Shown here piece after piece: positions 59,345 to 64,000 of a stretch of DNA of 64,000 bases. The DNA is taken from assembly GCA_022791685.1 (NCBI GenBank), contig JAAVZO010000025.1:1-64000 (forward strand), given 5' to 3'. Origin of the DNA: Clostridiales bacterium. GTDB lineage: Bacteria; Bacillota; Clostridia; Oscillospirales; CAG-272. The position numbers were made by a program, and so were the translations under genes. Within the stretch, counting starts at the first letter, position 1; every line of letters starts with the position of its first letter. A model generated the notes under the pieces. That model saw only the letters and a program-made list of their open reading frames with translations, had not been told where the DNA came from and searched no databases.

Positions 59345-60808
59345 TTATTCTCTATTCCATTCGGCGATGAACTTATCGACCGCTTCGCCGACCTTCGATT
59401 CAACTCCCGCAAATGAGCTTGCAAGCTCAGCCTTGCCTAATAAAGCTTTAGTCAGAACCTTCGCCGAGCCGCCGAAATCATATATCGAATTGAAATCAAG
59501 ATACAGATTATTGAATACATAATCAAGCATTTCGGTGTTATCCTCGTCGCGGGCTACCTTCTGCTTCAGCATAAGATTATAGGTCTGGTGGCGTACATTC
59601 TTGTACGAGTAATAGCCAAGCGCTTCAGTGATAAAGCCGACAAATTCCTCGTCAACATTTTCCGGGATAGCGACATACGCATCTGCCCACGGGTTACAAA
59701 ACGAACGATAGGTCTCCTGCGACTCCTCAAACTTCGGGAACGGGAGTATCAGATAATCGCTTTCCATATCACGAAGATATACAATAGAGCTCTCGACAAA
59801 GTGATTCAAAAAGAGCGCCCTGTCCTCCATGAATAGCTTGTGAATAACATCGTTGAACTCACGGCTTTTGACATTAGAATTGATAACTCTGTTTACCGCC
59901 TCAATAACGCTGACAGTATGCTCGTTCATATAATCGACCGTAAGCGATTTGCCGTCGTCAGATACCTTTGAATAATTAACGTTATTACCCACTGCGAGAC
60001 TCTCGTCGCCCGCATTCGCAACGGCAATGAAGTCGTCCCATGTATCCAGTTTGCCGTCGTCATTGAGGTCGCGGTCTAAATCCTTTGTCAGCCTTTCAAC
60101 GACGTCCCATGTCCATTTGCCGTCGCGCACCAGCTGCGGGAAGTTTTCGGTAAAGCCGAAATCCTCCATAAGGTTTAAATTAACGTACATACAGGACGCC
60201 ATCTGGTACATCGACGGGGAAATATCTCCGGTCGTATAGTACATTATATCGTTGAGGCGCAAGTTGTCGTACATAAGGCTGCTCCACCAATTTTCACTGA
60301 GTGAAAGATATGGAACATCGCTGAGATTTGCCAGTATACCTTCGCGCGCAACGCCTGAAAACGCCATTACCGGCGCTATGCAGAGCGAATACTCGTCGTC
60401 ATTTGCAAGTACACTGTTTTTCATCGAAGCAACACCGTCACTCGCCCAAGTCATCTGTACATAATCAATATTGATATTGTACTTTGCTTCAATCGCCCTG
60501 TCACGTCTGAAAAGCGCGTCGTTGACGATATCGCCGTTTTCTGACTCTCCCGGCATATTAACGTGCATATCTGGGTGGTCATTCGCGTCAAGTATCATAA
60601 ATACCCTTCCGTCGAAGTCTTTATCACCAAGTTCGTTAAGTCTGTCTCTTTCAACCTCCACGGGCTCGGTGGTGACAGCGTCACCTTCGGTGTCAGTGTT
60701 TTCAATTACCCCCCCCCGCGACTCCTGTCCGCATGAGGCAACCGAAGCCAAACTTACACAGAGCAGCAGTGTTGTCAGTTTGAGCTTTAAACTCTTTTCC
60801 TTCTTCAT
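59345..60808 (-). CDS. Extracellular solute-binding lipoprotein with in-frame G9 tract
   Basis: Lipobox SLASVASCG; GDIVNDALFRRDRAIEAKYNINI. Confidence 0.85.
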   Translation of the reverse strand: MKKEKSLKLKLTTLLLCVSLASVASCGQESRGGVIENTDTEGDAVTTEPVEVERDRLNELGDKDFDGRVFMILDANDHPDMHVNMPGESENGDIVNDALFRRDRAIEAKYNINIDYVQMTWASDGVASMKNSVLANDDEYSLCIAPVMAFSGVAREGILANLSDVPYLSLSENWWSSLMYDNLRLNDIMYYTTGDISPSMYQMASCMYVNLNLMEDFGFTENFPQLVRDGKWTWDVVERLTKDLDRDLNDDGKLDTWDDFIAVANAGDESLAVGNNVNYSKVSDDGKSLTVDYMNEHTVSVIEAVNRVINSNVKSREFNDVIHKLFMEDRALFLNHFVESSIVYLRDMESDYLILPFPKFEESQETYRSFCNPWADAYVAIPENVDEEFVGFITEALGYYSYKNVRHQTYNLMLKQKVARDEDNTEMLDYVFNNLYLDFNSIYDFGGSAKVLTKALLGKAELASSFAGVESKVGEAVDKFIAEWNRE

Positions 60809-60835
60809 TTGTATTCCTCCATAGAATTATTTAAA

Positions 60836-60929
60836 ATAGGCTTGTTCGATACCCCTACGTCCGCGCATGAAATTGACGATGAAATCGACAATTTCACTGA
60901 CATATCCGAGGGTCATCGAACAAGCCTAT
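60836..60929 (-). ncRNA. Structured 5' leader or inserted palindromic repeat upstream of SBP
   Basis: 15-bp perfect stem ATAGGCTTGTTCGAT/ATCGAACAAGCCTAT; inner hairpin TGAAATTG-A-CGAT-GAA-ATCG-A-CAATTTCA. Confidence 0.65.
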
Positions 60930-60932
60930 GCT

Positions 60933-60961
60933 ATCATACCATATAATTAACTGTTTGTCAA
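60933..60961 (-). promoter_or_regulatory. Promoter of SBP 59345..60808
   Basis: TTGACA - 17 nt - TATGAT on minus strand. Confidence 0.75.
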
Positions 60962-61042
60962 GAGTTTTTTAAAAAAATATGGCGACTGTATATCTACAGC
61001 AGCCATATATATCTATTCGATTATTTGCTTATATATTCGCTT

Positions 61043-62503
61043 TTAATTGCCATTCCAGCTCTCGACAAATTTATCGATATCTGATTTAACCTTTGTTTCG
61101 ATTTCTGCATATGCGCTTGCAAGCTCTGCCTCACCCATTGCAGCCGCCTCAATTATCGACGTCGAGCCGCCAAAGTCATACAGAGAGTTAAAGTCAAGAT
61201 AGAGATTATCAAATACATAATCGAGCATTTCGGTATTATCCTCATCACGTGCTACCTTCTGCTTCAATAAAAGGTCATATGTCTGATGGCGCACATTCTT
61301 GTACGAATAATAACCAAGCGCCTCGGTAACAAAACCGACAAACTCCTCGTCAGCCGTCCGCGGAATACCTATAAATGCACTCGCCCACGGATTGCAGTAC
61401 GAACGGTAATTCTCCTGTGCCTCGTCATATTTCGGCATCGGAAGAATAAGGTAATCGCTGTCCATTTCACGCAGATAGATTATCGCACTCTCGACCAAAT
61501 GGTTAAGTACAAGTGACCTGTCCTCCATAAACATTTTGGTTATCTTATCATTTCTCTCTCTGCTGTTCACATTAGGAACTAATTTATTGATAATATCAAT
61601 TACATTCAGAGTATGTTCATTGACAATATCGACTTCGACCGACCTGCCGTCAGCAGAAATCGTCGAATAGTCTACACCTGCACCGACAAATATATTTGCC
61701 ATATAAGCGTCATTGAACCCAACAAAATCGTCCCACGAATCCATTTTTCCGTCATCGTTGAGGTCGCGGTCCATATCCTTAGTTATCCGTTCAACAGCAT
61801 CGAGTGTCCACTTGCCGCTTCTGACAAGCTCGGGAAAATCTTCGGTAACATTATAATCATCGGCAAGCTTCATATTGAGATACAAACAGCCCGCCGTTTG
61901 ATACATAACCGGAGATATATCACCGGTAGTGTAGTACATCTTATCGTTAAAACGTAGGTCTTCGTACATAAGACTGCTCCACCATTTTTCACCAAGCGAC
62001 ATATAATCCATATCACAAAGATTTGCCAGTATACCCTCAAGTGCAGCAGACGCAAGCGCATTTCCCTTCAGCGTAGAAATACACAGCTGATATTCGTCGT
62101 CATCAGCAAGCACGCTGCTTTTAAGTGCAGCTACACCCTCTGCGGCCCATGTTATCTGAGTATATTGAATGTCGACATTATACTTTTCCTCAATAGCTTT
62201 ATCTCGTCTGTAAAGAGCATCGTTGATAATGTCACCGTTTTCGGATTCCTCGGGCATATTAACGTGCATACTCGGGAAGCCGTTAGCATCGAGAATAGTA
62301 TATACACGACCTTCAAAATTCTTCTCACCAAGCTCATCGAATCTGTCTCTTTCAGTAACGGCAGGCACGGTATCCTGGTTATCGCTTTCGGTATCGACAG
62401 TATCTAAATCATCCGTATTGCTGCCGCAGGAAGCAATAGCGATAAGGCTTATGCAAACTAAAAAAGCCGTCAGCCTGCTAAGCAAGCTCTTATAATTTTT
62501 CAT
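61043..62503 (-). CDS. Extracellular solute-binding lipoprotein, tandem paralog of 59345..60808
   Basis: Lipobox SLIAIASCG; near-identical blocks DRF.ELGEKNFEGRVYTILDANGFPSMHVNMPEESENGDIINDALYRRDKAIEEKYN. Confidence 0.87.
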   Translation of the reverse strand: MKNYKSLLSRLTAFLVCISLIAIASCGSNTDDLDTVDTESDNQDTVPAVTERDRFDELGEKNFEGRVYTILDANGFPSMHVNMPEESENGDIINDALYRRDKAIEEKYNVDIQYTQITWAAEGVAALKSSVLADDDEYQLCISTLKGNALASAALEGILANLCDMDYMSLGEKWWSSLMYEDLRFNDKMYYTTGDISPVMYQTAGCLYLNMKLADDYNVTEDFPELVRSGKWTLDAVERITKDMDRDLNDDGKMDSWDDFVGFNDAYMANIFVGAGVDYSTISADGRSVEVDIVNEHTLNVIDIINKLVPNVNSRERNDKITKMFMEDRSLVLNHLVESAIIYLREMDSDYLILPMPKYDEAQENYRSYCNPWASAFIGIPRTADEEFVGFVTEALGYYSYKNVRHQTYDLLLKQKVARDEDNTEMLDYVFDNLYLDFNSLYDFGGSTSIIEAAAMGEAELASAYAEIETKVKSDIDKFVESWNGN

Positions 62504-62537
62504 TGGTATTCCTCCATGTAAATTTTTTATTTTACCG

Positions 62538-62571
62538 TTGCAATTATATCATAACTGTGGTATAATTACAA
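62538..62571. promoter_or_regulatory. Overlapping face-to-face promoters between AraC gene and SBP
   Basis: Plus: TTGCAA-17-TATAAT (62538..62566); minus: TTGTAA-17-TATAAT (62571..62543). Confidence 0.7.
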
Positions 62572-62583
62572 TGGCAAAAACAA

Positions 62584-63465
62584 ATGGAGTTTTGCCAAAT
62601 TCTAAAAAACAGGCGAATGATTATGATTGATATGATGCCTACATATGAGTATTATCACGAATACGAATATAATGTTTATGGCTGGATTGCTGAAAACAGC
62701 GCTGTTGACATCGGAATGCATATACATTCAATGGTAGAGTATGTATATGTTGAAAATGGCAGAATTGACGTGACCGTCAACGGACAAAGCCGTATACTCA
62801 CGGCGGGAGAAATAATGATTGCCGCAAGCTATTCTGTTCATTCCATAAAGTCACTCGGTGATTCGAAATGTTATGTTGTGCTTGCTTCACTATCCTGTTT
62901 TTCCGAACCAATTTTCACGGAATATCGCTTTGAAAATATTTATGTCACCGATTCGGATTCTCAGTCACTGCTAATGCTTTTTAAGCTTATTAGCTTTTTC
63001 GATTCAAGCACTGCAAACGGGGTAGCTGAGCTTTACTGGGGCGACAAAGAGAAAAAGCAGTCCCCTATGCAGCAGCTCGCATGTGTGCTTACAGATTTGA
63101 TTATAAAGCAGAGCACGATTGTCAAGCGTGAAAGGGTTACCGAGCCGATTGCCGCAACCGTTGACTATATTTTGAAGCATTATAAATCAAAGCTGCGGCT
63201 ATCCGATATTTCAAAAGCAATGTTTACAAACAGCCAAATGCTGTCTCTTCAATTCAAACGCGTTATGAATGTAAGTATCAGCGATTTTATTGCCTCATTA
63301 CGCACTATTGAGGCTTATCGGCTATTGATCGATTCGCCTGACATGACATTATCCGAGGTAATGGAGTTATCCGGATTTCAAAGTACGCGCAGTATGTACC
63401 GCTGTATCAAAGAACAATATGGTATGACCCCCTGCGAGATAAGACTTACGGCAGCGAAAAAATAA
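62584..63465 (+). CDS. AraC family transcriptional regulator (start uncertain, possibly 62623)
   Basis: Cupin HIHSMVEYVYVENGRIDV; HTH LSDISKAMFTNSQMLSLQFKRVM...SEVMELSGFQSTRSMYRCIKEQYGMTPCEIR. Confidence 0.87.
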   Translation: MEFCQILKNRRMIMIDMMPTYEYYHEYEYNVYGWIAENSAVDIGMHIHSMVEYVYVENGRIDVTVNGQSRILTAGEIMIAASYSVHSIKSLGDSKCYVVLASLSCFSEPIFTEYRFENIYVTDSDSQSLLMLFKLISFFDSSTANGVAELYWGDKEKKQSPMQQLACVLTDLIIKQSTIVKRERVTEPIAATVDYILKHYKSKLRLSDISKAMFTNSQMLSLQFKRVMNVSISDFIASLRTIEAYRLLIDSPDMTLSEVMELSGFQSTRSMYRCIKEQYGMTPCEIRLTAAKK

Positions 63466-63470
63466 TTGTG

Positions 63471-64000
63471 TCACTTATTCGCCCGCCCTTCATGTGAGGG
63501 CGACAATCCGTAATACTTCTTATACATCCGTGTAAAATTAAAGTAATCGCTATACCCCGTCATCGCCGCGGTTTGACCGACAGAGTAGCCGTCCTGTAAA
63601 AACTCCTTTGCGTGGCGCATTTTTACGGATGTGATATATTCCTTCGTCGTAACACCATACTCACGTTTGAAAAGCGTAGTCAAATAGCGCCTGCTGAGCC
63701 CCATATCGTAGGAGATATTTTCTACCGATATTGACTGCATATAGTTTTTCTCAATATAATCGGCAGCTCGATGTGCATATTTTGACATAGTCGCCGATCC
63801 CGTATCAGTCTCCTCCACATCACTTTTCAGCATTTCTGCCATCAAAAGATACAACTGCCCTGTCAGAAATTCGCTGCGCATGGACTTGTATCGTTCACAA
63901 TCAAGCATATCCATAAACAGCGTAGGGTCGGTAAGCGTACATACATCCGGAAGTGCCTCAAAGCAGGACGCAAGCTGACCGTTGAAGCCTATCCATATAT
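63471..64000 (-). CDS. AraC family transcriptional regulator, 5' end beyond window
   Basis: IEKNYMQSISVENISYDMGLSRRYLTTLFKREYGVTTKEYITSVKMRHAKEFLQDG...TGYSDYFNFTRMYKKYYGLSPSHE; frame stays open to window end. Confidence 0.85.
   Translation of the reverse strand, partial: IWIGFNGQLASCFEALPDVCTLTDPTLFMDMLDCERYKSMRSEFLTGQLYLLMAEMLKSDVEETDTGSATMSKYAHRAADYIEKNYMQSISVENISYDMGLSRRYLTTLFKREYGVTTKEYITSVKMRHAKEFLQDGYSVGQTAAMTGYSDYFNFTRMYKKYYGLSPSHEGRANK

Noticed and set aside
60836-60929. Reading the 60.8-kb element as a known riboswitch
   Set aside because: Conserved cores of the common classes I could recall (purine, c-di-GMP, PreQ1, fluoride, T-box, SRP) were not seen; left as undetermined structured element.
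1-64000. CRISPR array, tRNA/rRNA genes, intact transposase, phage or anti-phage system
   Set aside because: No regularly spaced repeats, no tRNA cloverleaf, no transposase or integrase motifs and no recognised defence genes were found in the translations.

Overview
The window is a gene-dense bacterial chromosome segment. Gene content (walRK-yycHI, T-box-controlled trp operon, infC-rpmI-rplT, rpsU, murA) suggests a Gram-positive member of Bacillota/Clostridia. No tRNA, rRNA, CRISPR array, prophage or intact transposon was recognised. Housekeeping blocks: prmC-ddl-murI; rpsU, rsmI, trmN6-like, murA; walR-walK-yycH-yycI; trpEGDCFBA; tatD, metG, nagA, rRNA methyltransferase; infC-rpmI-rplT. Accessory content: five solute-binding lipoproteins with no ABC permease genes in the window, several paired with divergent AraC regulators; sugar enzymes (sialidase-like, GH10 xylanase, a GH106-like protein, sugar isomerases, Gfo/Idh); a twin ABC exporter with an intervening DUF1854 protein; and a DUF1538 membrane protein with two PII-like proteins. 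Most notable observations: (1) four poly-G/poly-C tracts of 8-9 nt, all in or just upstream of exported carbohydrate-binding protein genes, where +/-1 slippage gives ON/OFF or anchored/unanchored products; (2) the ABC-DUF1854-ABC system whose two exporters carry N-terminal cytosolic domains plus zinc ribbons; (3) the DUF1538-PII-PII operon; (4) two compact, highly structured intergenic elements (54512-54612 and 60836-60929); (5) face-to-face overlapping palindromic promoters between AraC and solute-binding protein genes; (6) a probable AUU start and upstream attenuator for infC. Two genes shorter than 60 codons (rpsU and an Arc-like RHH protein) are absent from the ORF track and were found by reading. 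All family assignments are from motif recognition by eye; no searches were run.
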